Source: Rhizobium leguminosarum (GTDB lineage Bacteria > Pseudomonadota > Alphaproteobacteria > Rhizobiales > Rhizobiaceae). From it: 64,000 nucleotides of DNA. Positions 8,858 to 17,531 of this stretch are shown here, piece after piece (the first letter of the stretch is position 1; each line of letters begins with the position of its first letter). The stretch is taken from NCBI RefSeq assembly GCF_001652265.1, contig NZ_LWBS01000109.1:124001-188000 (forward strand), read 5' to 3'. The notes below the pieces were generated by a model, which did no database searches, was not told the DNA's origin, and saw only the letters and a list, made by a program, of their open reading frames with translations. Made by a program: the position numbers and the translations under genes.

Positions 8858-8944
8858 TTTCGTCCAGGGACGTGGCGAAGAATGTGGCTTTCATCGGTGT
8901 TCGTCTTGTGACAAGGGTGACGCACCATTTCCTTTGAAGGCGAC

Positions 8945-10147
8945 ATGAAGGCAATCTCCGGCACGAATCTCGAGCAGGCCAAGTCTCACAACCGGCGTGT
9001 GGTGATCGAGGCTGTCCGCACGAATGGTCCCTTGTCGCGCGCGGCGATCGCCCGGATGACGGCGCTGACTGCCCAGACCGTATCGAACATCGTCGAGGAG
9101 CTGGAGCGATCGCACCTTCTCGTTCCGGCCGAGGCGCAGAAGCTGGCGCGCGGCCAGCCGATCATCCCCTACTCCATCAATCCACGCGGCGCCTATTCGA
9201 TCGGCCTCGAACTTGGTCGGCAGCGCGCCAGCGGGGTCCTGACGGATCTCTCCGGCGCCGTCTGCGCACGCATCGAGCGCCACGTCGAACATCCCGATCC
9301 GCAACGGGCGATGCCGGCTCTCCAGTCCATCGTCGAGGATCTTCAGCAGGCCTTCGCATTCGACCGGAACAGGTTGCTCGGCGTCGGGATGGCCCTGCCC
9401 GGCCGCTATGCCGATGGCGGCACCACGTCGCTCAGTCCGCTGAACCTGCCCGGCTGGCAGGGTTTTCCCGTCGGGCATGAGCTGGAACAGCGGGTAAAGG
9501 TGCCGGTGCTCGTCGAAAACGACGCGACGGCAGCGGCGATCGGCGAGCGCCTGCATGGCGTCGCCCGCGGTTTGGGCAGCTTCGTCTATCTGTTTCTTGC
9601 GGGCGGCGGTGGCATCGGCGCCGGAATGTTCCTCGATGGCCACCTCTACAAGGGCAGCCGCAACAATGCCGGCGAGATCGGCCATATCATCGTCGAACCG
9701 CATGGCAAGCTCTGCAGCTGTGGCAAGCGCGGCTGTCTGGATCGCTACGTCTCGCCGGCCGTTGCCTACGAATTCATGGGCATTGCCAATGCCGAGGAGC
9801 TGTCGCCCGACGATCTCGATGCGCGGATCGCCAAGGGCGGCGAAGGCCTCGATGCCTGGCTGGATCAAGCCGTCCAGCCGCTACGGCAGACCGTCGATTT
9901 TCTGGAACTTGCCTTTGATCCGCAGACCATCGTGCTCGGCGGCAGCATATCGACCTCGCTGATGCTTCGGCTTGCAGAGCGGCTGGAGCCGCTGCACACC
10001 CCGATCGACCCCAATCAAAAGCGGACGGTACCTCGGGTGATGATCGGCATGACCGGCAAGGATACGGCAATCCTCGGCGCCGCCGCCCTGCCGATCTTTT
10101 CCGAAACCAATCCGCGCTTCGACGTCCTGCAAAAGCCGCTCGGCTAA
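8945..10147 (+). CDS. ROK-family transcriptional regulator
   Basis: The 400-residue protein combines an N-terminal winged helix (about 15-75, SRAAIARMTALTAQTVSNIV) with a ROK sugar-kinase-like domain. The domain shows the phosphate-binding LAGGGGIGAGMF loop, EIGH, and the zinc motif CSCGKRGCLD. Without a full ATP-binding N-terminus it is most like NagC/XylR repressors that bind sugars or sugar phosphates. Its last 53 bases, including the stop, are repeated exactly at 12119-12171. Confidence 0.88.
   Translation: MKAISGTNLEQAKSHNRRVVIEAVRTNGPLSRAAIARMTALTAQTVSNIVEELERSHLLVPAEAQKLARGQPIIPYSINPRGAYSIGLELGRQRASGVLTDLSGAVCARIERHVEHPDPQRAMPALQSIVEDLQQAFAFDRNRLLGVGMALPGRYADGGTTSLSPLNLPGWQGFPVGHELEQRVKVPVLVENDATAAAIGERLHGVARGLGSFVYLFLAGGGGIGAGMFLDGHLYKGSRNNAGEIGHIIVEPHGKLCSCGKRGCLDRYVSPAVAYEFMGIANAEELSPDDLDARIAKGGEGLDAWLDQAVQPLRQTVDFLELAFDPQTIVLGGSISTSLMLRLAERLEPLHTPIDPNQKRTVPRVMIGMTGKDTAILGAAALPIFSETNPRFDVLQKPLG
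10095..10147 (+). repeat. 53-bp direct repeat, copy 1 (3' end of ROK gene)
   Basis: This block, from TCTTTTCC to the TAA stop, is the coding end of the ROK gene and recurs without mismatch at 12119-12171. The two copies bracket the DMT exporter/AraC gene pair. Confidence 0.9.
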
Positions 10148-10161
10148 TGCACCTCGGCCTC

Positions 10162-11076
10162 TCATCCGCCTGCCGGCAGCCTCGCATCTGACTGCGGCGG
10201 CCGACGGGCCAGAGGTCGCGCAAAAATGACCACGTTCCCGAGTAGCGTCAGCGCCAGGCCGATCAGGCCCAGACCGCTCCAGTGGTAGCCCTCGAAGACC
10301 GTCGACAACGACAGGGCGACGATCGGGAACAAGACGGTGGCATAGGCAGCGCGTGAGGAGCCGATGCGCGACACCAGCATGAGGTAGGTTGTGAAGCCGA
10401 TCACCGATCCGATTGCCGCGAGATAGAGCATGGCGGCAAGATAGGTGATGTTGGGCGGTGCGACGATCGGCGTTTGCGTCACGGCAATTAGGAAGAGGAG
10501 GACGATCGCGCCATAGGTCATGCCCCAGGCATTGGCGGTCAGCGGTGAGATTCCAACCGCGCTGTTTCGACGCGATGCCATATTGCCTAGCGAGAAGAAC
10601 AGCGTGCCAAGCGCTGCGAGCCCGATCCCTTTCAACGTGCCCATATCGAAATCGACGACGACGTCCTGTCCGAAAAGGAGGAGAAGGCCGGTTGCTCCGA
10701 GCGCCGCTGCGAGAAGCGTGCGACCTGTAATGCGGTCGCCGAAGAAGAGGCGCGCATTGACGGCATTGTAGATCGTTGCGAGCGAGAAGATCACCGAGAT
10801 CAGCCCGGACGGGATAGAGGCGGCGGCGTTGTAGAAACAGATGAAATTGAGGCTGAACAGGCAGAACGCTTGCGCAAGGATGAAAGGCTGATCGCGCAAG
10901 GCAGGGAGCTTGAGCCGCCGCATGACGGCCAGGATGGCGACGAGGATCACTACTGCGACCGCAAATCTGTAAAAGACCGAGACCAAGACCGGCACGGGAC
11001 CGACCTGCATCGCAATGGCGATCCAAGTCGTCCCCCATATAAGGACGGTGGCGATGAAGAGAGCGGCATTTGCCAT
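10162..11076 (-). CDS. EamA/DMT family exporter
   Basis: From the ATG at 11074-11076 (AGGA ribosome site 9 nt upstream) the protein has 304 residues and ten hydrophobic helices made of two EamA repeats. The first starts LIWGTTWIAIAMQVGPVPV and the second near residue 150. EamA proteins export amino acids, purines or drugs, or carry metabolites. It is divergent from an AraC regulator with a 154-bp spacer, a common exporter-regulator pair. The pair is flanked by the 53-bp repeat and so may be a later insertion. Confidence 0.85.
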   Translation of the reverse strand: MANAALFIATVLIWGTTWIAIAMQVGPVPVLVSVFYRFAVAVVILVAILAVMRRLKLPALRDQPFILAQAFCLFSLNFICFYNAAASIPSGLISVIFSLATIYNAVNARLFFGDRITGRTLLAAALGATGLLLLFGQDVVVDFDMGTLKGIGLAALGTLFFSLGNMASRRNSAVGISPLTANAWGMTYGAIVLLFLIAVTQTPIVAPPNITYLAAMLYLAAIGSVIGFTTYLMLVSRIGSSRAAYATVLFPIVALSLSTVFEGYHWSGLGLIGLALTLLGNVVIFARPLARRPPQSDARLPAGG

Positions 11077-11230
11077 GGAGTGATCCTCGTTTTCCCGACC
11101 AATAGGCGAACCGCGAGCAGCTCTCTTGCAGATTCTTGCTATGAAATCGATTTGCCCGGACTTCCGGCTCGCCATGCGGGTCGTCCGCCGGTATTGTTCG
11201 CGCGGCATGGTCAGGTGTGGGGAAGAATTG

Positions 11231-12094
11231 GTGAAATATAGTCACCCCTCGGTTTTCAGGTTTTTGTCCGCATCTCCCACTGCGCGGATGTCACAGTCCA
11301 TCGATTTGGGTTTCGGGCGATCAGCTGCCATCTGGAGCAATGCACACGACAGGATGAGCTATGAGCGGCCGAACGGCCATACGTTCAGTCTTTATCTCAG
11401 AGGCGGCGCCGGAACGCGTCGTCTGGATGGCAGCCCCGCCGCTCGCGGCCGTCCGGGAGTGCTGTGCATCATGCCACAGGAGCACTCTTCCGAATGGGAA
11501 ATCACCGACTTCTCCCAATTCGTCCATCTGTATGTTCCCGATGATGAGATGCGCCGGATGTTTGCCGAGACGTTTGACCGCGATGCGCGGCTCATGGCTC
11601 TTCCCGAATTAACCTTCGCAGATGCACCCGTCTTGGCGCACACGCTTCGGCAGATGACGAAAGCGATCGTGGCGGGCGGTCATCTGCTGGCTGAGGAAGC
11701 GATGACGCAGGCGATCAACGATTTCTTCGTTGATCCGCGTTATGGAGGGATGCGTCCCTGCGCGATCAGCGGCGGGCTCGCTCCTCATGTGCGGCGCCGG
11801 AGTCTGGAGTATATCGAGGCCCATCTCGGTGAGACAATCCGCTTGCAGGATCTGGCGACGATCGGGCAGCTCAGCGCCTTTCATTTTCAGCGGATGTTCC
11901 GGGCAAGTTATGGTGTGTCCCCGCATGGCTGGGTGGCCCATCGGCGTGTCGAGCGTGCCAAATCGATGTTATCAGGCATGGACCCGATCGCACAGATCGC
12001 TTCGGCCTGCGGCTTCAGTAGCCAGAGCCACATGACACGGGCATTCAAATTGGGCACAGGCGTCACACCCTCTGCCTATCGGCAACGACGGTGA
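11231..12094 (+). CDS. AraC-family transcriptional regulator
   Basis: The C-terminal 100 residues form two AraC helix-turn-helix units (LQDLATIGQLSAFHFQRMFR and IAQIASACGFSSQSHMTRAF). The N-terminal part is a cupin-like ligand domain with HTFSLYLRGG. I chose the GTG at 11231 because GGGGAAG lies 7 nt upstream and homologous proteins start near the HPSVFRFL segment; ATGs at 11126 and 11207 are in frame and possible. It probably controls the divergent exporter. Confidence 0.82.
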   Translation: MKYSHPSVFRFLSASPTARMSQSIDLGFGRSAAIWSNAHDRMSYERPNGHTFSLYLRGGAGTRRLDGSPAARGRPGVLCIMPQEHSSEWEITDFSQFVHLYVPDDEMRRMFAETFDRDARLMALPELTFADAPVLAHTLRQMTKAIVAGGHLLAEEAMTQAINDFFVDPRYGGMRPCAISGGLAPHVRRRSLEYIEAHLGETIRLQDLATIGQLSAFHFQRMFRASYGVSPHGWVAHRRVERAKSMLSGMDPIAQIASACGFSSQSHMTRAFKLGTGVTPSAYRQRR

Positions 12095-12118
12095 AGCCCC
12101 TTCGCTCGAGCGCACTTC

Positions 12119-12171
12119 TCTTTTCCGAAACCAATCCGCGCTTCGACGTCCTGCAAAAGCCGCTCGGCTAA
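12119..12171 (+). repeat. 53-bp direct repeat, copy 2 (duplicate of ROK gene end)
   Basis: Exact copy of 10095-10147, beginning 24 bp after the AraC stop. The following bases complete a CTCGGCT-A-AGCCGAG palindrome (12164-12178) that copy 1 lacks. Copy 2 with its hairpin is therefore probably the original ROK gene end and terminator, and copy 1 the duplicated one. Confidence 0.85.
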
Positions 12172-12199
12172 GCCGAGGGGTCATCGGCCTTCCCAGGCC

Positions 12200-13201
12200 T
12201 CACTTCACCGCGATGACGACTTTGCCCTTGACGCGGCCCGTCTCCACATAGTCCAGCGCCTCGTTGGTCTTCTCGAATTGGAAGGCCCGGTCGATGACGG
12301 GGCGGATGGCGCCCGCCTCGATCAGCGAGGTGATCTTGCCGAGTTGCGCGCCGTTTGCCGTCATGAAGAGGAAGGAATAGCCGATCCCCCGGCGTTTCGA
12401 TTTCCGCCGGATGCCGAAGCTCAAGAAGCGCATGACCTGCTGCAGCAACCAGCCGAAGCCGTTTTCCCTGGCGAAATCGGGATCGGGCGGACCTGATATC
12501 GAGATCAGCTTGCCGCCCGGCTTCAGGACGGCGAGCGATTTCTCCAGCGTATCCTTGCCGAGGCTGTTCAGCACGACGTCATAGCCCTTCAGCACTTTTT
12601 CGAAGTCGTCCTTCTTGTAATCGACCACCACGTCGGCGCCGAGGCTTTTCACCAGATCGATATTCGCCGTGCTCACGGTCGTCGCCACGTGGGCGCCGAG
12701 ATGTTTGGCAAGCTGGATCGCGATGGTGCCGACGCCGCCGGAGCCCGCATGGATCAGCACCCTCTGCCCCTTCTGCAGCTTAGCGCGCTCGACCAGCGCC
12801 TGCCATGCGGTCAGCGCCACAAGTGGAATGGATGCGGCCTCTTCCATACTGAGATTGGCGGGCTTCAGGGCGATATCGGCAGCGTCGATGGCGATATACT
12901 CGGCGAAGGTGCCGATGCGATCCTTGCCGGGACGCGCATAGACCGCGTCGCCGGGTTTGAATTGCCGGACATTGGCGCCGACCCGGACCACGACACCAGC
13001 GACATCATTGCCGAGCACCAACGGAAGCCGGTAAGGCAGGATCAGCTTGAACTCTCCGTCCCGGATCTTGGCATCCAGCGGGTTCACGCTAGCGGCATGG
13101 ATGTCGACCATGACGTCATTCTCGCGCAGCTGCGGTTCAGGGCTCTGGCCGAGCCTGAGGGCGCCGCCTTTCTTGTAGCGATCGATCAGGAATGCTTTCA
13201 T
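12200..13201 (-). CDS. NADP-dependent zinc-free alcohol dehydrogenase (quinone oxidoreductase family)
   Basis: The 333-residue protein from the ATG at 13199-13201 is a medium-chain reductase of the quinone-oxidoreductase/reticulon-4-interacting type. It has a GroES-like N-terminal domain (ASVNPLDAKIRDG), GNDVAGVV, and a Rossmann domain with HAGSGGVG. The structural-zinc cysteines are absent, as expected for this branch. It would reduce quinones or enones with NADPH. It lies just downstream of an SDR gene on the same strand, which suggests co-transcription. Confidence 0.85.
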   Translation of the reverse strand: MKAFLIDRYKKGGALRLGQSPEPQLRENDVMVDIHAASVNPLDAKIRDGEFKLILPYRLPLVLGNDVAGVVVRVGANVRQFKPGDAVYARPGKDRIGTFAEYIAIDAADIALKPANLSMEEAASIPLVALTAWQALVERAKLQKGQRVLIHAGSGGVGTIAIQLAKHLGAHVATTVSTANIDLVKSLGADVVVDYKKDDFEKVLKGYDVVLNSLGKDTLEKSLAVLKPGGKLISISGPPDPDFARENGFGWLLQQVMRFLSFGIRRKSKRRGIGYSFLFMTANGAQLGKITSLIEAGAIRPVIDRAFQFEKTNEALDYVETGRVKGKVVIAVK

Positions 13202-13250
13202 GAGGCGAACTTTCGTTTTTGTGATGAGCCGACAATGCGGCAAGCCAGGA

Positions 13251-14066
13251 TCAATCGGGAAGTTTGTTGAATTTGCGGAGGCTCTTGTCGACGAAGGACT
13301 CGGGCAGGAAGCGGCGGATGAAACGCACCTGTCCTGCTGCTTTCCCGGCCGTGTAGCGTCTCTTCGGCGATGGCGCATTGGCGGCCTTGACGACGGTTGC
13401 GGCGACCACCTCGGGCGCATCGCCTTTTGAGACGATCTCGCGCATCAGTTTCTCCGCGTCGGCGCGCACTGCGTCATAGACGGCAAGCGGCCGATCGGGG
13501 CGCGTGATGTTCTCCTCGAAGGAGGTGCGGGTGACACCCGGTTCGACGAGCACGACGCGGATGCCCTGTGTGCGCACTTCATGATCGAGGGATTCCGAAT
13601 AACCTTCGACCGCGTGCTTGGTCGCTGCGTAGAGCGCGTTGAAGGGCGCCGGGATCAGCCCAAGGATCGAGCTCAGGTTGATGATCCGACCTCTGCGCTG
13701 CCGCCGCATCACCGGCAGCACCGCATTGGTCATGCGCATCGTGCCGAAGACGTTGACGTCGAACACGGCTTTGGCCTGCGCCGTCGTCGATTCCTCGGCG
13801 GCGCCGAGCAGGCCGATCCCGGCATTGTTGACGAGAAGATCGATCCGTCCCGTGCGTTTCAGAACCTCGTCGACGACGCCCTGCACCGATTGACCGTCAA
13901 TGACGTCGCAGACCAGCATGGTGATGCCGTCGGCAGTGTCGGCCATCGGCTTTCGGCTGGTGCCGAACACACGGTAGCCGTCGCGCCGCAGCGCCTTCGC
14001 CGTCACCAGCCCGATGCCGGAGGAAGCCCCGGTGACCAGGGCAATGCCGCGTTCTTTCTTGCTCAT
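13251..14066 (-). CDS. SDR family oxidoreductase
   Basis: This 271-residue classical SDR starts at the ATG at 14064-14066. It shows TGASSGIG, NNAGIG, the catalytic Ser in INLSSILG and YAATK. The C-terminal extension after residue 230 (SPKRRYTAGKAAG) is typical of the oxidoreductase group near retinol/17-beta-hydroxysteroid dehydrogenases. It is divergent from an HxlR regulator and precedes the quinone oxidoreductase gene by 49 bp. Likely an HxlR-controlled stress or carbonyl detoxification unit; substrate unknown. Confidence 0.85.
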   Translation of the reverse strand: MSKKERGIALVTGASSGIGLVTAKALRRDGYRVFGTSRKPMADTADGITMLVCDVIDGQSVQGVVDEVLKRTGRIDLLVNNAGIGLLGAAEESTTAQAKAVFDVNVFGTMRMTNAVLPVMRRQRRGRIINLSSILGLIPAPFNALYAATKHAVEGYSESLDHEVRTQGIRVVLVEPGVTRTSFEENITRPDRPLAVYDAVRADAEKLMREIVSKGDAPEVVAATVVKAANAPSPKRRYTAGKAAGQVRFIRRFLPESFVDKSLRKFNKLPD

Positions 14067-14115
14067 TGACGTCTGCCTTCGTTTTTGTCGTGGAATATCC
14101 ATGCGCATTCTGTTA

Positions 14116-14130
14116 CTATCAAATCGATAG
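14116..14130. promoter_or_regulatory. Candidate HxlR operator
   Basis: CTATC and GATAG arms with a 5-bp spacer form an inverted repeat in the 90-bp divergent promoter region between the SDR and HxlR genes. HxlR proteins commonly bind short AT-rich palindromes in just this position, often repressing both genes. Assignment rests on symmetry and place only. Confidence 0.4.
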
Positions 14131-14156
14131 CAAGTCACTACTAAAAAGATATCGAC

Positions 14157-14633
14157 ATGAAGAATCTTTCCCAACAGCCCTGCCTGATCGCCCGTAGCCT
14201 GGCACTCGTCGGCGATGCGTGGAGCATGTTGATCATGCGCGACGCCCATGCGGGGCTGACCCGCTTCGATGAATTTCGCAAAAGCCTCGGCATCGTCCCG
14301 ACAATGCTGACGGGGCGGCTGTCATCGCTGACCGAGGAAGGATTGCTGGAAAAGCGTCGCTATTCCGAGCGTCCGCCGCGCGACGAATATGTGCTGACGG
14401 AAGCCGGCCGCGACTTTCTGCCGGTGCTGTTTGCAATCGGCGCCTGGGGCCGCAAGCACCGCGGCGGCGGTGCAGTCACCCGCTTCTTCGACGCTGAGAC
14501 CGGAACGGAGATCGATCCCGTCACCATCGACCGCGCGACCGGCGCGCCGATTGGAACACGTCCTATTCGTATCGCAGCGCCCGAATGCGAGCAGCCCGCG
14601 GCAGATGAAGCGGCACCTGACAACGCCCTTTGA
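14157..14633 (+). CDS. HxlR-family transcriptional regulator
   Basis: The 158-residue protein has the HxlR winged helix at about residues 9-95. It begins with the signature cysteine and the LVGDAWSMLIMRDA helix, followed by FDEFRKSLGIVPTMLTGRL and the DEYVLTEAGRDFLPV wing. The extra C-terminal 60 residues, acidic at the end, are seen in some HxlR members. The single N-terminal cysteine (Cys9) is the redox/electrophile sensor position in YodB/HypR relatives, so an electrophile response linked to the neighbouring oxidoreductases is plausible. Confidence 0.87.
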   Translation: MKNLSQQPCLIARSLALVGDAWSMLIMRDAHAGLTRFDEFRKSLGIVPTMLTGRLSSLTEEGLLEKRRYSERPPRDEYVLTEAGRDFLPVLFAIGAWGRKHRGGGAVTRFFDAETGTEIDPVTIDRATGAPIGTRPIRIAAPECEQPAADEAAPDNAL

Positions 14634-14720
14634 ATGCGATGTCAGCATCCCCCGCCATCACCGCCTCCGGCGATGGCAAGGGTGACCCTCAAATCAAAAC
14701 CCGCGGTCCCAACCCGAGCG

Positions 14721-16748
14721 CTACGACTGCTGCAGCCCGTAGAGCAGCGGCATCAGTCCTGCGAGCGCCCTGAAACGCTCCCACGACTTGGATGACGGCT
14801 TCGTCCAGCCTGTTTCGGCAAGTGCGGAAAGGCGTGGGAAGACGAGGCGGTCGAAAACGGCGCGATCCGTCATCGGCTCGGACCAGATGCAGGCCTGGAT
14901 GCCGCGGAGTTTCTGTTTCTGTGCTGCCGTCCAGCCGCCGATGGGATCGAAATTGTAGAGCTTCTCGGCATCCGAAGTCCCCGCCCAGCTGGCGCCGGGC
15001 TCATCCCAGTCAGGCCTGAGCGCCATGTCGAGGTAGTAGACCTGTCCGGGGCAGACGACGATTTCGTAGCCGCGCTCGGCAAGTTCGGCCGAGACCTCGA
15101 CATTGCGCCAGCTGCAGAGATAGCTCTTCGACTTGTCGATGACATCGCCGTGGGCCGCCTCCTCCCAGCCGCCGGTGATGCAGCCCTTGCTCGCAAGGAA
15201 GCGCTGGACGCGGTTCAGGAACTCCGCTTGCAGGATGGCGGCACTCGAGCCGTGGATATCGTCGGCGCCATGGGTATTGGTCACAACGTTCAGGCGCTTG
15301 GCATGCGCATCGGCCACCTCGTCGCCCGCGACGCTACGCAGGCGCTCGAGCGCTTCCGGCGAGCCTGACCACGCGCCGAGCGGCACTTCGTCGGCGCCGA
15401 GATGGATGGTCTTGAACGGAAAGAGCTCGATGAGTTCCGAAAGGATCGTCTCGATGATCTCATAGGTCTTCTCGCGGGCCGGATTGATGCAATTGTCGGG
15501 AAAGCCCTGAACCGAATAGTAGCTGCCGACCTCGGCCGGATCGCGCAGCTCCGGGATCGCCTGCAGCATGGCGTAGCAATGGCCGGGGACATCGATCTCC
15601 GGCACGATCTCCACGCCGAAGCTCTTGGCATGGGCGACGATCGCGCGGATGGCAGCCTTGGTATAGTAACCGCCGGTGCGGGCCGGGCTCGAACCGAGCA
15701 GCGGCGGAACGGCCAGACCGTGGCCGCGCCAAGCACCGACCGCGGTCAAATCAGGATAAGCGTCGATCTCGATGCGCCAGGCTTCGTCGTCGGAAAGGTG
15801 CCAGTGGAAGCGGTTGAGCTTGTTCCAGGCAAGCACCGCCAGCAGCTTCTTGACCTCGGCAGCGCCGTAGAACTGGCGGGCGACGTCGAGATGCAGGCCG
15901 CGCCAGCCCATCGACGGCTCGTCGGCGATCTCGCCGGATGCCGGAAACTGGAAGACCTCTGGATGCAGCCTTGCACCGCGCCAGATCTGGCCGAGTGTGA
16001 CGAGGCCGTAGAGGAAGCCGGTCTGGCTGCTTGCCTCGATCGTGATCGTCTCACCCTCGAAGCTCAGCCGATAGGCCTCCGGCCCGAAGCCGGCGGCATC
16101 CTTCAGGGAAACCGGAACCGCGCCTTCCATCTCGCTCCGCACGATGCCTTCGACGGCGAAGAGATGCTCGACTAGCGCTGCGAAGCCGCGGGCTGCCGCC
16201 TCCCCTGCAGCGCTCCGCGCCTGCGGCGCAAAACCGGCCGGGAGCGGCCGGCGCGAGGCGACCGCCACATGGTTCGGCCAGGGGATGATCGACACCTGAA
16301 CGGGCGCATTGACGGGAACCGGATAGATCTCGGCGCCACGCTTCAATGGCGCATTGCTGACCGAAGATCGCGTCGGCTCTATGCTGAGCACGATCGTGCT
16401 GCCGTCGGAAAGCGCGAGATAGCCGCTCGTCGCGCCGTCCGTCCAGTGGCGGAACTGCCAGCTCAGCGCATAGACTGAAATCGTCCACGTCTCGCCGGCG
16501 CCGAGAACGAAATTGGCCGGCGGCTGGAATTCGGTGAAATTCGACAGCCGCTGCGAAACCGTGGCGCCTTCGACGCGCCCGGCGGGATCGACGCGACCCG
16601 GGCCACTGACGCAGAGGGAGAAATTCGAAAGCGACTCGGTGCCCAGATTTTTGAGGCGCAGGACGTAGGAAAATTCCTTGCCGTCCGCAGGCGGGTTCCA
16701 AAGGGTTTCAAGCCGCAGGGCTTTTGGTCGCGGTATGGACATGGTCAC
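14721..16748 (-). CDS. Glycoside hydrolase family 20 beta-N-acetylhexosaminidase
   Basis: The 675-residue protein has an N-terminal beta-rich domain (1-150), a GH20b accessory domain (about 150-270) and the GH20 TIM barrel. Key motifs are WRGLHLDVARQFY, FHWHLSDDEAWRIEI and the catalytic Asp-Glu pair in HLGADEVP. The enzyme removes terminal GlcNAc/GalNAc from chitooligosaccharides or glycans by substrate-assisted catalysis. No signal peptide is seen, so it probably acts on imported oligosaccharides. The start may be the GTG at 16748 or the ATG at 16742. Confidence 0.9.
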   Translation of the reverse strand: MTMSIPRPKALRLETLWNPPADGKEFSYVLRLKNLGTESLSNFSLCVSGPGRVDPAGRVEGATVSQRLSNFTEFQPPANFVLGAGETWTISVYALSWQFRHWTDGATSGYLALSDGSTIVLSIEPTRSSVSNAPLKRGAEIYPVPVNAPVQVSIIPWPNHVAVASRRPLPAGFAPQARSAAGEAAARGFAALVEHLFAVEGIVRSEMEGAVPVSLKDAAGFGPEAYRLSFEGETITIEASSQTGFLYGLVTLGQIWRGARLHPEVFQFPASGEIADEPSMGWRGLHLDVARQFYGAAEVKKLLAVLAWNKLNRFHWHLSDDEAWRIEIDAYPDLTAVGAWRGHGLAVPPLLGSSPARTGGYYTKAAIRAIVAHAKSFGVEIVPEIDVPGHCYAMLQAIPELRDPAEVGSYYSVQGFPDNCINPAREKTYEIIETILSELIELFPFKTIHLGADEVPLGAWSGSPEALERLRSVAGDEVADAHAKRLNVVTNTHGADDIHGSSAAILQAEFLNRVQRFLASKGCITGGWEEAAHGDVIDKSKSYLCSWRNVEVSAELAERGYEIVVCPGQVYYLDMALRPDWDEPGASWAGTSDAEKLYNFDPIGGWTAAQKQKLRGIQACIWSEPMTDRAVFDRLVFPRLSALAETGWTKPSSKSWERFRALAGLMPLLYGLQQS

Positions 16749-16960
16749 TCTTTCCTCTTGAAGATCGGATCACGAGTATCCCGGCGGTAATACCGGGAGC
16801 GCAATTTTGGGTAAGCATGGCGAAAGCGGACTTTTGGGTAGAAGGCCGCCCGCGATCCCATTGTTTTTGAAGTCAATCAAATTGATTTAAGATTGATAGT
16901 CAGTTTCCCGCCGACACGTCAATTGCCGATTGGAAATTTCTGTTGCGCCCTCCGGATCGG

Positions 16961-17263
16961 CTCTCGGCAGACATTAGCTGGGCATGACCTTCACCGAGAA
17001 ATGGCTATCGACCGTCGAATCCGCCCTGTCGGCGATGACCTCTGCCGCTGCCCGGTTGGGTTCGATCTCGACGCGCATCGGAAGACTTCGTCGGTGCGCT
17101 TTCCGATTCGATCGAGTCGGGCGTGGGCCGGCTGGGCGATGCCGACATGGAGGAGGATTCGAGCAAACTCTCCGCCTTGCAAACACAACAGCAGCTTGCG
17201 ATCCAGTCGCTATCGATTGCGAATTCGTCGTCGCAGAATATCCTGTCGCTCTTCCGCAGCTAA
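16961..17263 (+). pseudogene. Flagellin C-terminal relic (frameshifted, 5' truncated)
   Basis: Read in shifting frames, this stretch encodes a flagellin tail. LSADIS is followed by a +1 shift to GMTFTEKWLSTVESAL and TSAAARLGSISTRIG, then a second shift to EDFVGALSDSIESGVGRL and finally LSIANSSSQNILSLFRS with a proper TAA at 17261-17263. That ending is the conserved D0/D1 C-terminus of rhizobial flagellins. No N-terminal flagellin domain is found in the 212 bp back to the hexosaminidase gene, so only about 95 C-terminal residues remain, with at least two frameshifts. The 268 bp after it, before the exporter gene, hold nothing recognisable. Confidence 0.85.
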
Positions 17264-17531
17264 GCGCCGGATATATAGGACGGTCGGAGCAAATCCATTG
17301 ATCACACGATCGACCCTGGCCCACCCGGTCAGGCTCGATCGCGTTCAACTCACTCGTGCAAATTTGTGCCGGCGGGTCCCTATCCCTCCAGTCCTCATCG
17401 GAACTATGGTGTCGCGATCGGCGAAATCACGGTTCACTTCCGAGCCATGCTGTCCGTCGTCTCGATCGCAACCACGATCGGCCTTAGTCTTCGCACCCCA
17501 GGGCGGAGAACGCAGCGCGCGGGATCATCGC

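Noticed and set aside
16893..17531. N-terminal extension of the DHA2 exporter
   Set aside because: The stretch overlaps the flagellin relic and is not like any transporter start; the family start is at 17532.
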